Part shown: piece after piece, positions 32,888-40,956 of the stretch | Numbering within the stretch: position 1 is the stretch's first letter | How the letters are laid out: every line of letters begins with the position of its first letter | Assembly: GCF_021462265.1 (NCBI RefSeq) | Contig: NZ_JAJONF010000010.1 | Location: 171,016-235,015, forward strand | Origin: Streptomyces shenzhenensis | Lineage (GTDB): Bacteria; Actinomycetota; Actinomycetes; Streptomycetales; Streptomycetaceae | Direction: 5' to 3' | Length of the DNA stretch: 64,000 nt | The notes under the pieces: generated by a model | The model's input: only the letters and a program-made list of their open reading frames with translations | What the model was told of the DNA's origin: nothing | Database searches by the model: none | Made by a program: the position numbers and the translations under genes

Positions 32888-33553
32888 GTGTTCGACTTTC
32901 TTCAAGGCTACGACGTCCTAGGGGCGTTCTGGACGACGGTGAAACTGACCGTCTTCTCCGCCGTCGGCTCGCTGGTCTGGGGCACCCTGCTGGCCGCCAT
33001 GCGGGTCAGCCCGGTCCCGTTGATGCGCGGGTTCGGCACCGCCTACGTCAACATCGTCCGGAACATCCCCCTGACCGTCATCGTCATCTTCACCTCGCTC
33101 GGCCTGGCCGACATCTTCGGCGTGACGCTCGGCGCCTCCGACTTCAAGGTCCAGGGCTTCCGTCTCGCGGTGCTCGGCCTGACCGCCTACACCGCGGCCT
33201 TCGTCTGCGAGGCCCTCCGCTCCGGCATCAACACCGTGCCCGTCGGGCAGGCCGAGGCGGCCCGCGCGATCGGGCTGAACTTCTCCCAGACCCTGCGGCT
33301 GATCGTGCTGCCGCAGGCCTTCCGCGCGGTGATCGGACCGTTGGCCAACGTCCTGATCGCCCTGACCAAGAACACCACCGTGGCGGCCGCGATCAGCGTC
33401 GCCGAGGCCGCGGCCCTGATGAAGACGATGATCGAGAACGAGGCCCAGACAGTGGCCGTCGGCGCGGTCTTCGCCTTCGGCTTCGTGGTCCTGACCCTCC
33501 CGACCGGCCTGTTCCTCGGCTGGCTCGCCAAGCGCCTGGCGGTGAAGCGATGA
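32888..33553 (+). CDS. gluC: Glutamate ABC transporter permease GluC
   Basis: This permease (221 residues from GTG at 32888) has about five transmembrane segments and the HisM-type core FWTTVKLTVFSAVGSLVWGTLLA, with the EAA loop GQAEAARAIGLNFSQTLRLIVLPQAFR. The GTG start, giving MFDFLQGYDVLGAFW, is preferred on conservation and a GGGAA sequence 4 nt upstream; an in-frame ATG at 32846 is possible. Its stop overlaps the gluD start by 4 nt (ATGA), indicating translational coupling. Confidence 0.9.
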   Translation: MFDFLQGYDVLGAFWTTVKLTVFSAVGSLVWGTLLAAMRVSPVPLMRGFGTAYVNIVRNIPLTVIVIFTSLGLADIFGVTLGASDFKVQGFRLAVLGLTAYTAAFVCEALRSGINTVPVGQAEAARAIGLNFSQTLRLIVLPQAFRAVIGPLANVLIALTKNTTVAAAISVAEAAALMKTMIENEAQTVAVGAVFAFGFVVLTLPTGLFLGWLAKRLAVKR

Positions 33554-34452
33554 GCTCCGTCCTGTACGACACCCCGGGGCCCCGCGCCAAGCGGCGCAAC
33601 CTGCTGCTCTCCGTCGTCTTCGTGCTGCTCCTCGCCCTGCTGGCCTGGTGGGTCTGGCAGAAGCTGGACGACAAGGGCCAGTTGAAATGGGCCCTGTGGC
33701 AGCCGTTCACCACCTCCGAGGCGTGGACCACGTATCTGCTGCCGGGCCTCGGCAACACCCTCAAGGCGGCCGCGCTCGCCATGGTGATCGCGCTCCCGCT
33801 GGGCGCGCTCTTCGGCATGGCCCGGATGTCCGACCACACCTGGGTGCGGATCCCGGCGGGCTGGGTGGTCGAGTTCTTCCGCTCGATCCCGGTGCTGCTG
33901 CTGATGCTGTTCGCCCAGGAGTTCTACGTCCGTTCCACCGACGTCGGCAGCGACGAACGCCCGCTGTACGCGGTCGTCACCGGTCTGGTGCTCTACAACG
34001 CCTCGGTGCTGGCCGAGGTGGTACGGGCCGGCGTCCTGGCCCTGCCGAAGGGGCAGACGGAGGCGGCGTACGCGATCGGGCTGCGCAAGGGGCAGACGAT
34101 GACCGGCATCCTGCTGCCGCAGGCGGTCACCGTGATGCTGCCGGCCATCGTCAGCCAGCTCGTGGTGATCGTGAAGGACACCGCGCTGGGCGGGGTGATG
34201 CTGCAGTTCACGGAGCTGCTCACGGCACGCGGCACCCTGGCCGCCAACTACGCCAACGTCATCCCCAGTTTCGTCGTCGTCGCGGTCATCTTCATCGTGC
34301 TGAACCTCGCGCTCACCACGTTCGCCTCCTGGCTGGAGCGCCGGCTGCGGCGCAGCAAGCGGAGCACGGGCGCGGTCCTCGGCGCCGAGGACGTCCAGGA
34401 CCTGAACACGGCCGAGGTGGCCGGCGCCTTCGGCTCGGGGACGTCCGCCTGA
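33550..34452 (+). CDS. gluD: Glutamate ABC transporter permease GluD
   Basis: The 300-residue second permease has an extra N-terminal hydrophobic helix (LLLSVVFVLLLALLAWWVW), then the HisM-type core (WTTYLLPGLGNTLKAAALAMVIALPLGALFG) and the EAA loop GQTEAAYAIGLRKGQTMTGILLPQA. The cytoplasmic tail (RSKRSTGAVLGAEDVQDLNTAE) is longer than in GluC. It forms a heterodimeric channel with GluC, and the overlapping start ensures equal synthesis. Last gene of the operon. Confidence 0.92.
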   Translation: MSSVLYDTPGPRAKRRNLLLSVVFVLLLALLAWWVWQKLDDKGQLKWALWQPFTTSEAWTTYLLPGLGNTLKAAALAMVIALPLGALFGMARMSDHTWVRIPAGWVVEFFRSIPVLLLMLFAQEFYVRSTDVGSDERPLYAVVTGLVLYNASVLAEVVRAGVLALPKGQTEAAYAIGLRKGQTMTGILLPQAVTVMLPAIVSQLVVIVKDTALGGVMLQFTELLTARGTLAANYANVIPSFVVVAVIFIVLNLALTTFASWLERRLRRSKRSTGAVLGAEDVQDLNTAEVAGAFGSGTSA

Positions 34453-34687
34453 CCCGGAGTCAACCCGCGCACGGGTAGCGGGGCGGCGGCCGGACGGTCG
34501 CCGCCTCCGCCGCTTTCCACCGGCCCGACGGGCTCCGCGCGCCCGCCATGCTGACGTGTCCCCAGGTGCGCCGCTTGACCGGGTGGCGCCCAGTCTGTTG
34601 CATACGTTCTGTGATCGTGCACCCTGCTCCACCCACCTGTTCATCCATCTCCGTCGGGACTCGCGTACGGGCAGGGGGCGCCGCGCC

Positions 34688-36325
34688 GTGGACCCGGTGA
34701 TCATCGTCGGAGCGGGGCCCGTCGGGCTCACGCTCGCCCTGGCGCTGGCCCGCCAGGAGGTGCCGTCCGTCGTCCTGGACGAGAGCCCGGGCAACGACGA
34801 GCCGCGCCCGGCGCGCACGGTGGTGCTGCGCGAGGACACCACCGCCCTGGTGGCGCGGCTGAGCGGCGCGGCACTGGACGATCTGGGCCTGCGCTGGACC
34901 GGCTGGCGGTCGGTACGGCGCCGGCAGGTGATGCGCGAGGTCGTCTTCGACGACGCCGGCGAGCCCTCCCCGCTGCACATCGCGCAGCACGTGCTGGCCA
35001 ACGCCCTGCGCGCCGCGATCGCCGGGGAACCGCTGGTCAACGTCGTCACCGACAGCCGCCTGGACACCGTCGAGCAGGATCGTTCCGGGGTCACCGCGCA
35101 CACCCGTGGCCCCAAGGGCACCTGGTGGCGCGGCAGCCACCTGGTGGGCTGCGACGGCACCCGCTCGACCGTGCGCAAGCTCCTGGACATCCGCTTCCCG
35201 GGCCGTACGGCGGTGGAACGGCACGCGGTCGCCGCGCTGCGCGTGGAACTTCCGTGGCCCGGCCAGGCGTTGCTCCATCGGACACCGCCGTGGCGGACGT
35301 CCGGGCCCTCGGCCGGGGAAGTGACCGCCCGCCCCCTCCCGGACGGCGTGTGGCGCCTGGACTGGCTGCTGCCGCCCGGCAAGGACCTGGTCACGCCCGA
35401 GCTGCTCGTGACCCGGATCCGCGAGACCCTCGCCGGCTGGACGGACGGCACCACACCACCGTACGACCTGCTCGACACCGGAGTGCACACCGTGCACCAC
35501 CGGCTCGCCCGCCGGTGGCGGGTGGGCCGGGTGTTCGTCGCCGGGGACGCCGCGCACCTGCTCGGCGCGCTCGGGACGCACGGGCTCGACGAGGGGCTGC
35601 GGGATGTCGACAACCTCGCCTGGAAGCTGGCCCCGGCCTGGCATAACGGCCCTCACGAGGCGCTGCTGGACAGCTACCAGACCGAGCGGCGCGGAGCGGT
35701 CGCCGCCCGGCTGCGCGCCGCCGACCAGGTGCTGCCGGTGCTGCGCGGCGGTGGCGGGCTGCGCGGGTTCGTCCCCGGCGCGTCCCGAGGGCAGGACGCG
35801 CTCCTCGCGGACGGTCACCTGGGGCACGGCCCGCTCGGTGAGCCGGCGGCGTACGCCGCCTCGCCCCTGGCGCCCCGGCATCTGGAGCACGAGGTCCCGG
35901 TCGGCACCCCGTTCGGCTCGCCGGTCACCGATGTCCGGGTCACCGCGGAGGACGGCACCTTCGTGCGGCTGCGCTCGCGGCTCGGCCGGGGCGCGCTGCT
36001 CGTCGTCCTCATCGCCCCCGGTACCGGAGTGTGGGACCGCAAGCACTGGGTCTCCGCCGGGCTCATGCCCCGGCTCGCGGCGGCCGTGACCGCACTGCCG
36101 CACCCGGCCGAGCTGCTGGTCGCCGAGGCCTACCCGGGCGCCCCGGCGCACACCGTGCTGCTCGTGCGCCCCGACGGCCACCTGGTGACCGCCCTCAACG
36201 GGGTCCGCCCGGCCGATCTCTACGCGGCGGCCGAGGCGACCCTGGGCGGCAAGGGCCAGGAGAGCACGGAGCCCGTCGAGGACGCGGAGAACACCGCGCG
36301 GGCGGAGCAGAGGACGGGGGCGTAG
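34688..36325 (+). CDS. FAD-dependent aromatic-hydroxylase-type monooxygenase (PheA/TfdB class)
   Basis: The 545-residue flavoprotein begins with the dinucleotide fold PVIIVGAGPVGLTLALALARQ, has the second FAD motif GRVFVAGDAAHLLGALGTHGLDEGLRDVDNLAWKL (the GD motif) and a thioredoxin-like C-terminal domain found in phenol-hydroxylase relatives. The usual GDAAH-x-x-P-P-xGGQGMN reads LLGALGTHGLDEG, so the proline-rich part is altered. GTG at 34688 follows CAGGGGGC. No aromatic-degradation or polyketide genes are adjacent, so the substrate is unknown; a role in secondary metabolism is possible. Confidence 0.83.
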   Translation: MDPVIIVGAGPVGLTLALALARQEVPSVVLDESPGNDEPRPARTVVLREDTTALVARLSGAALDDLGLRWTGWRSVRRRQVMREVVFDDAGEPSPLHIAQHVLANALRAAIAGEPLVNVVTDSRLDTVEQDRSGVTAHTRGPKGTWWRGSHLVGCDGTRSTVRKLLDIRFPGRTAVERHAVAALRVELPWPGQALLHRTPPWRTSGPSAGEVTARPLPDGVWRLDWLLPPGKDLVTPELLVTRIRETLAGWTDGTTPPYDLLDTGVHTVHHRLARRWRVGRVFVAGDAAHLLGALGTHGLDEGLRDVDNLAWKLAPAWHNGPHEALLDSYQTERRGAVAARLRAADQVLPVLRGGGGLRGFVPGASRGQDALLADGHLGHGPLGEPAAYAASPLAPRHLEHEVPVGTPFGSPVTDVRVTAEDGTFVRLRSRLGRGALLVVLIAPGTGVWDRKHWVSAGLMPRLAAAVTALPHPAELLVAEAYPGAPAHTVLLVRPDGHLVTALNGVRPADLYAAAEATLGGKGQESTEPVEDAENTARAEQRTGA

Positions 36326-36409
36326 GCCGATTCTCCCGCCCGGTGACCGGGCGGTTCACATGCTGATGGTGAGTTGACCGGCCCGCACCGGCATGGTGTA
36401 CTCCGCATC

Positions 36410-36496
36410 GTGAACGACACCACTGTGCGCCTGTGGCGGAAGGTCCATGTGGACCTCGTCCGCTATGCGGGCTGCGTGTGTCTTCCGTCCTGCTGA
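36410..36496 (+). CDS. Cysteine-containing leader peptide of the sulfur operon
   Basis: A 28-codon frame from GTG to TGA encodes VNDTTVRLWRKVHVDLVRYAGCVCLPSC. The RLWRKVHVDL-RYAGCVC pattern is that of the short leader peptides seen in front of sulfur and cysteine genes in streptomycetes. Three cysteine codons lie in the last seven residues, so ribosomes short of charged Cys-tRNA would stall there. The weak ribosome site means that the transcript may be leaderless or a later GTG (36425) may be used. Cysteine dioxygenase starts about 70 bp downstream. Confidence 0.8.
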   Translation: MNDTTVRLWRKVHVDLVRYAGCVCLPSC

Positions 36497-36569
36497 CTTC
36501 GCATTCCTCTTTCTTTCTCAGGGCGCCGTCTGCGCCCCGTTCCGCGAACGCTCCTCAGGATCGGTGCAC

Positions 36570-37118
36570 GTGTCTGCCTCCCTCTCCGCCTCCTCCGCCT
36601 CCTCCTCCGCCCCCGCGCCAGGCGCCGCGCCCACCCAGGCGGACCTTCTCGACTTCGTCCGGCGTACGGCCGCCGACGCCGAGCTGATCGCCTCACTCCC
36701 GCTCGACTCCGGGGGCCGCACCTGGGTACGGCTCGACGGCCCCGCCGGCAGCGAGGCCTGGCTGATCGGCTGGCCCCCCGGCACCGGCACCGGCTGGCAC
36801 GACCACGCCGAGTCGTTCGGCGCCTTCACCGCCGCCGCCGGTGAGCTGAAGGAGAACTCGCTGGCCACCCGGCTGCCCACCGACGGCTGGCAGACCCTGG
36901 AACTCTCCGAGGGCGTCGACCGCGAGCGCCGGCTGCCCGCGGGGAAGGGCAGGTCCTTCGGCCGCGATCACGTCCACGAGGTGCTCAACGAGTCCACCGA
37001 GCACCACGCGGTCTCCGTCCACGCCTACTACCCGCCGCTGCCCCGGATCCGCCGCTACAGCCGCACCGGGCAGGTGCTGCGCCTGGAGCAGGTCGAGCGC
37101 CCGGAGGACTGGCAGTGA
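36570..37118 (+). CDS. Cysteine dioxygenase (cupin type I)
   Basis: The product oxidises cysteine to cysteine sulfinate with non-haem iron. The cupin motif GWHDHAESFGAFTAAAGELKEN gives the first two His ligands, and RDHVHEVLNES the third; a YY pair near the end is the usual CDO tyrosine region. A serine/alanine-rich head of about 25 residues precedes the domain. I place the start at GTG 36570, with AGGA about 9 nt upstream; GTG at 36564 is equally possible. The stop overlaps the rhodanese start by 4 nt. Preceded by the Cys leader peptide, so expression probably follows cysteine supply. Confidence 0.86.
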   Translation: MSASLSASSASSSAPAPGAAPTQADLLDFVRRTAADAELIASLPLDSGGRTWVRLDGPAGSEAWLIGWPPGTGTGWHDHAESFGAFTAAAGELKENSLATRLPTDGWQTLELSEGVDRERRLPAGKGRSFGRDHVHEVLNESTEHHAVSVHAYYPPLPRIRRYSRTGQVLRLEQVERPEDWQ

Positions 37119-37552
37119 GCGGCGCGGAACCGGTGGAGCCGCGCCCGGTCGGCATCGACGAGCTGCTGGAGCGGGTGCGCGCGGGCTACCGGCGCATCGA
37201 GGCGCAGGAGGCGTACGACGCGGCGCGCACCGGCGAGGCCCTGCTCGTCGACATCCGGTACGCGGCGCTGCGCGAACGGGACGGGGTGATACCCGGTGCC
37301 CTCGTCGTGGAGCGCAACGAACTGGAGTGGCGCCTGGACCCCCAGGGCAGCCACAAGACCCCGGAGGCCACCGGCCACGACATCCAGGTCGTCGTGGTCT
37401 GCAACGAGGGCTACGCCTCCAGCCTGGCCGCCGCCTCCCTCCACCAGCTGGGCCTGCACCGGGCGACGGACCTGGTCGGCGGCTTCCAGGCCTGGAAGGC
37501 GGCGGGCCTGCCGGTCACATCTCAGCCGCCCCAGTCACCCCCGTCGTCCTAG
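37115..37552 (+). CDS. Rhodanese-like sulfurtransferase
   Basis: The 145-residue single-domain rhodanese has DIRYAALRERDGVIPGALVVERNELEWRL and the active-site loop VVCNEGYASS, where the Cys would carry persulfide, then GFQAWKAAGLP, the normal end of the fold. GTG at 37115 overlaps the cysteine dioxygenase stop. Coupling to cysteine dioxygenase and the leader peptide suggests disposal of, or trafficking in, sulfur from excess cysteine. Confidence 0.87.
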   Translation: MSGAEPVEPRPVGIDELLERVRAGYRRIEAQEAYDAARTGEALLVDIRYAALRERDGVIPGALVVERNELEWRLDPQGSHKTPEATGHDIQVVVVCNEGYASSLAAASLHQLGLHRATDLVGGFQAWKAAGLPVTSQPPQSPPSS

Positions 37553-37899
37553 GCGCGCGCCCAGTCGCAAGCGGTCCGGCCCAGGCCTTCGGGCGTTCGA
37601 GACCCCGGCGCCCCCGCAGGGACGCGGCCGAGAGCCTGGGCCCTCGGGGATCGGGCCCCCGACGGTGGCGGCTGGAGGCTGGAGGCTGACTCTTTCACCG
37701 TCGACGCCGTCACCACCCGTACCGCGGCGCCACTCGTCCCGGAAGGGCCGGCGGGCGACAGCGCGGCCGCCCAGCAATGGACCGAGCAGGCTACGGAGAC
37801 GGTAAGGACCACGACGTCGAGGAAGGTGACCGGAGCCGAGGCGGGTCCGGTGCGCAGGGTGGTGAGCCGCACGGGGAGACGGTGGTCCGCGAGACGGTG

Positions 37900-38102
37900 G
37901 TCCGTGGACGTGCTGGTCGCCGGAGACCACGACCGGGGGTCGCCGCGTAGCGCTCGGTGCGGATCCTGCCGCGCAGGCCGGTGTCGAGGAGGGTGCCGCA
38001 GGCGGAGATCGGGGCGGCCGCGCAGAGCAGGGCAAGGAGGGCACCGAGGAAAACGCCCTTGCGAGCGCGGACGGTCTTGCGGGCGTAGCGCAGCAGCATC
38101 AT
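37900..38102 (-). pseudogene. Decayed N-terminal piece of an FtsX/MacB-type ABC transporter permease
   Basis: From ATG at 38102 the minus strand reads MMLLRYARKTVRARKGVFLG then a hydrophobic stretch to RTERYAATP, the standard start of streptomycete FtsX-like permeases. The homologous frame then jumps: VVVSGDQHVHG continues in another frame after a run of five G on the plus strand (37934-37938). Beyond this only fragments remain, and no C-terminal half is found before the rhodanese gene. The rest of the 650-bp gap (37553-38203) shows nothing I can name. Confidence 0.7.
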
Positions 38103-38157
38103 GGCGTACACCGTCGTCGGCACTGAAGGGCCCGGAGCACTGCGGTGGTCCGGTGCC

Positions 38158-38207
38158 CTGACGGGGGAGGGTCAACCCGACTTCCTTGGGGACTGTCGCC
38201 CCGTCAG
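38158..38207 (-). terminator. Possible hairpin at the end of recX
   Basis: A 9-bp inverted repeat (38158-38166 with 38199-38207) overlaps the recX stop codon and has a 32-nt loop. Weak, but placed where the recA-recX transcript should end. Confidence 0.35.
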
Positions 38208-39013
38208 AAGTCCCCGGCCTCCAGGAACTCGGTGTCCTCGCCCTCCTCCTCCAGGGCTCGCCGGACGACCCGGAGGGCCATGCCCTCGGGGTACCCCTTG
38301 CGGGCGAGCATGCCGGCGAGGCGGCGGATCCGCTTGTCGCGGTCGAGGCCCCGGGTGGAGCGGAGCTTGCGGGCGACGAGTTCGCGGGCCGTCTCCTCCT
38401 CCTGCTCGGCGTCGAGCCGGCCGACGGCCTCGTCGACGAGCGCCGATTCGACCCCCTTGGTGCGCAGTTCCTGGGCGAGTGCGCGCCTGGCGAGCCCCCG
38501 GCCGTGGTGCCGGGACTCCACCCAGGCGTCCGCGTAGGCGCTGTCGTTGATCAGCCCGACCTCCTCGAACCGTGACAGCACCTCCTCGGCCACGTCGTCC
38601 GGGATCTCCCGCTTGCGCAGGGCGTCCGCGAGCTGTTTCCGGGTGCGCGGGGTCCCGGTGAGCAGGCGCAGGCAGATCGCCCGCGCCCGCTCAACCGGGT
38701 CCGCTGAAGGTTCCTCCTGCTCGGCCCTCGACGAGGAAGCGGAACCTCCGTCCTCACCGGACGGCTCCCCGAAGCCACGCCGACGGCGCGTCCCGGGCTT
38801 GCGCGAGCCACGGCCGGGTGACCCGTGCCCGCGGGGCCCGCCCGGACCGCCGTGCGTGCCGGCGCCGTACGCGCCGTCGCTCCCGTAGTCGCCGCCCGTG
38901 CCATAGGCCTCGTCACCGCCCCCGGCGGAGCCCGAGTCGCCCCCGGTGCCCCTCCCCCGTGGGGCACCGGGGGACGTGTACTCGTGGTCGGCCCAGTCGG
39001 TTCGTCGTGTCAC
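38204..39013 (-). CDS. recX: Regulatory protein RecX
   Basis: The 269-residue protein binds RecA filaments and limits recombinase activity. The first 130 residues are a Gly/Ser/Arg-rich, probably disordered extension; the conserved RecX three-helix repeats follow (PVERARAICLRLLTGTPRTRKQLADALRKREIPDDVAEEVLSRFEEVGLINDSAYADAWVESR in outline). The start GTG at 39013 lies only 4 bp after recA, with AAGAG inside the recA end, so the two are coupled. Long N-terminal extensions on RecX are known in Streptomyces. Confidence 0.93.
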   Translation of the reverse strand: MTRRTDWADHEYTSPGAPRGRGTGGDSGSAGGGDEAYGTGGDYGSDGAYGAGTHGGPGGPRGHGSPGRGSRKPGTRRRRGFGEPSGEDGGSASSSRAEQEEPSADPVERARAICLRLLTGTPRTRKQLADALRKREIPDDVAEEVLSRFEEVGLINDSAYADAWVESRHHGRGLARRALAQELRTKGVESALVDEAVGRLDAEQEEETARELVARKLRSTRGLDRDKRIRRLAGMLARKGYPEGMALRVVRRALEEEGEDTEFLEAGDF

Positions 39014-39017
39014 GGCG

Positions 39018-40151
39018 TCAGCTCTTGGCGGTGGCGGCCTTGGGCTTGGTGGCCTTGGCGGCGGCCGGTGCGGGCACCGTCTTCGCCGCGTCGTCCGAGG
39101 CCACGGTGGTGGTGACCGCCGCGGCCGCGCCCGGCTCGGCGGCGGGCTCCGCCGGGCGGACACCGACGCCCAGCTTCTCCTTGATCTTCTTCTCGATCTC
39201 GTTGGCCAGGTCGGGGTTGTCCTTGAGGAAGTTGCGCGCGTTCTCCTTGCCCTGGCCGAGCTGGTCGCCCTCGTACGTGTACCAGGCGCCGGCCTTGCGG
39301 ACGAAGCCGTGCTCCACGCCCATGTCGATCAGACCACCCTCGCGGCTGATGCCGTGGCCGTAGAGGATGTCGAACTCGGCCTGCTTGAAGGGCGGGGCGA
39401 CCTTGTTCTTCACGACCTTGACCCGGGTGCGGTTGCCGACCGCCTCGGTGCCGTCCTTCAGGGTCTCGATGCGGCGGATGTCGATACGCACCGAGGCGTA
39501 GAACTTCAGCGCGCGGCCACCGGTCGTGGTCTCCGGGGAGCCGAACATCACGCCGATCTTCTCGCGGAGCTGGTTAATGAAGATCGCGGTGGTCTTGGAC
39601 TGGTTGAGCGCGCTGGTGATCTTCCGCAGCGCCTGGCTCATCAGGCGGGCCTGGAGACCGACGTGGCTGTCGCCCATCTCGCCCTCGATCTCCGCGCGCG
39701 GGACGAGCGCCGCGACGGAGTCGATGACGATGAGGTCGAGGGCCCCGGAGCGGACCAGCATGTCCACGATCTCCAGGGCCTGTTCGCCGTTGTCGGGCTG
39801 GGAGAGGATCAGGTTGTCGATGTCGACGCCGAGCTTCTTCGCGTACTCGGGGTCGAGGGCGTGCTCCGCGTCCACGAAGGCGACCTGGCCTCCGGCCTTC
39901 TGTGCGTTGGCCACGGCGTGCAGGGTCAGGGTCGTCTTACCGGAGGACTCCGGGCCGTAGATCTCCACGACGCGGCCGCGCGGCAGGCCACCGACACCGA
40001 GGGCGACGTCGAGCGCGGTCGAGCCGGTCGGGATGACCTCGATGGGCTCATTGGCCCGGTCTCCCATGCGCATCACCGCGCCCTTGCCGAATTGCCGTTC
40101 AATCTGTGCGAGCGCGGCGTCGAGCGCCTTCTCGCGGTCGGTTCCTGCCAT
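39018..40151 (-). CDS. recA: RecA recombinase
   Basis: The 377-residue recombinase forms filaments on single-stranded DNA, promotes strand exchange and stimulates LexA self-cleavage. Walker A GPESSGKTT, the MAW/L1 region (IEGEMGDSHVGLQARLMSQALRK in outline) and L2 FINQLREKIGVMFGSPETTTGGRALKFYASVR are intact. The C-terminal end is an Ala/Lys-rich tail typical of streptomycetes. ATG at 40151 (MAGTDREKALDAAL) is the conserved start. No intein is present. It shares a transcript with recX, preceded by a degenerate SOS box. Confidence 0.97.
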   Translation of the reverse strand: MAGTDREKALDAALAQIERQFGKGAVMRMGDRANEPIEVIPTGSTALDVALGVGGLPRGRVVEIYGPESSGKTTLTLHAVANAQKAGGQVAFVDAEHALDPEYAKKLGVDIDNLILSQPDNGEQALEIVDMLVRSGALDLIVIDSVAALVPRAEIEGEMGDSHVGLQARLMSQALRKITSALNQSKTTAIFINQLREKIGVMFGSPETTTGGRALKFYASVRIDIRRIETLKDGTEAVGNRTRVKVVKNKVAPPFKQAEFDILYGHGISREGGLIDMGVEHGFVRKAGAWYTYEGDQLGQGKENARNFLKDNPDLANEIEKKIKEKLGVGVRPAEPAAEPGAAAAVTTTVASDDAAKTVPAPAAAKATKPKAATAKS

Positions 40152-40680
40152 GGGTTCCACCCGGTTTGCTTGAGTCGATCGCTTCACGTCAAAGACGCTA
40201 ACGCCTGCCACTGACAATGCGCCCCGACGCCGGTTCGGCCTGTGGACAACTCGGGGACTTATCCGCCGAAAACGTGTCGAACTGCCACTGAAATCCCCAC
40301 CCGGAGCCTCCCCGGAGCTCCCATAAGAATGGATGTTCGATTTTCGTGTCAAGCGCACCACCCGGTACTCCCGCCACTTCCCCGCAGGGTGCTCACCCAC
40401 CGCTCACCCACTGAGCGCGGGGACGGAGCGCGAGGCGGGGACGGGGCGCGAGGCGGGGACGGCCGGCGCCGGGAGGCGGGCGTACGCGGCCCGCGGGCGG
40501 GAGCGCGCGGCGCGCCGGGGGGCGGCAGCCGGAGGCGGGACCGCGGCACGGAACCCCGCACCACCCCGCAAGGCGTTCACCCGATCGTGAGTTTCCGCAT
40601 GCCCCGCCCGCGCTGCCGCGATGCTCGAAGAGGCGGCCGGGGAGCGGCGCCGCCCTGTGGTGCTGCGGGTGGGAGAGCGC
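40152..40680. other. 529-bp divergent region between recA and the polyprenyl synthase unit
   Basis: It holds the recA promoter and SOS box in its left third. An 18-bp unit is repeated twice with one mismatch (40422-40439 and 40440-40457), within GC-rich sequence that also carries two ACCGCTCACCCA-like words. No gene supported. Confidence 0.6.
40325..40340 (-). promoter_or_regulatory. Degenerate LexA operator upstream of recA
   Basis: On the recA strand the sequence is TCGAACATCCATTCTT. The left half is a perfect SOS half-site; the right half is imperfect. The GAACAT-CCATTC arrangement is what I recall from the described Streptomyces recA control element. It lies about 175 bp upstream of the recA start. 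Confidence 0.72.
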
Positions 40681-40956
40681 ATGACACATGAGACGGGACG
40701 ACGCGGTCTGGACGAGCAGGCCGTGCTGCTGGCGGCGGGGCTGGCCGACCTGGCGGTGAGCACGGTGGGCACCGCCTTCGGGACGTTACGGGGGCTGCTG
40801 CGCCGCTCGGACGCCGGTGCGCTGGCGGCGGAGGCGGAGCACGACCTCACCGCGCGGGGACGCCTGGTGCTGGACCGGTACGCGGCCGTGCCCCCGGCCC
40901 ATCTGGAGATCCTCGCCCGGCACGCCCTCGCCCGACGGACCACCGCCGATGACTGA
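40681..40956 (+). CDS. Small helical protein overlapping the polyprenyl synthase gene
   Basis: A 91-residue protein (MTHETGRRGLDEQAVLLAAGLADLAVSTVGTAFG split in the first 34 residues), hydrophobic-helical in the first half and charged in the second (EAEHDLTARGRLVLDRYAAVPPAHLEILARHALARR). GGGAG lies 8 nt before the ATG. Its stop lies 8 nt inside the next gene, so translation is probably coupled. I know no family for it; the RGRLVLDRYAAVPPAHLEI segment also resembles the polyhydroxyalkanoate/phasin-like or membrane-adaptor type only vaguely, so no function is assigned. Confidence 0.68.
   Translation: MTHETGRRGLDEQAVLLAAGLADLAVSTVGTAFGTLRGLLRRSDAGALAAEAEHDLTARGRLVLDRYAAVPPAHLEILARHALARRTTADD

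Noticed and set aside
34500..34687. An upstream extension of the FAD monooxygenase (MSPGAPLDRV...)
   Set aside because: Homology starts directly at PVIIVGAG, and GTG at 34688 has a better ribosome site.
36433..36687. A proline-rich frame overlapping the cysteine dioxygenase start
   Set aside because: A shadow of the Ser/Ala-rich N terminus of the enzyme; no independent start or motif.
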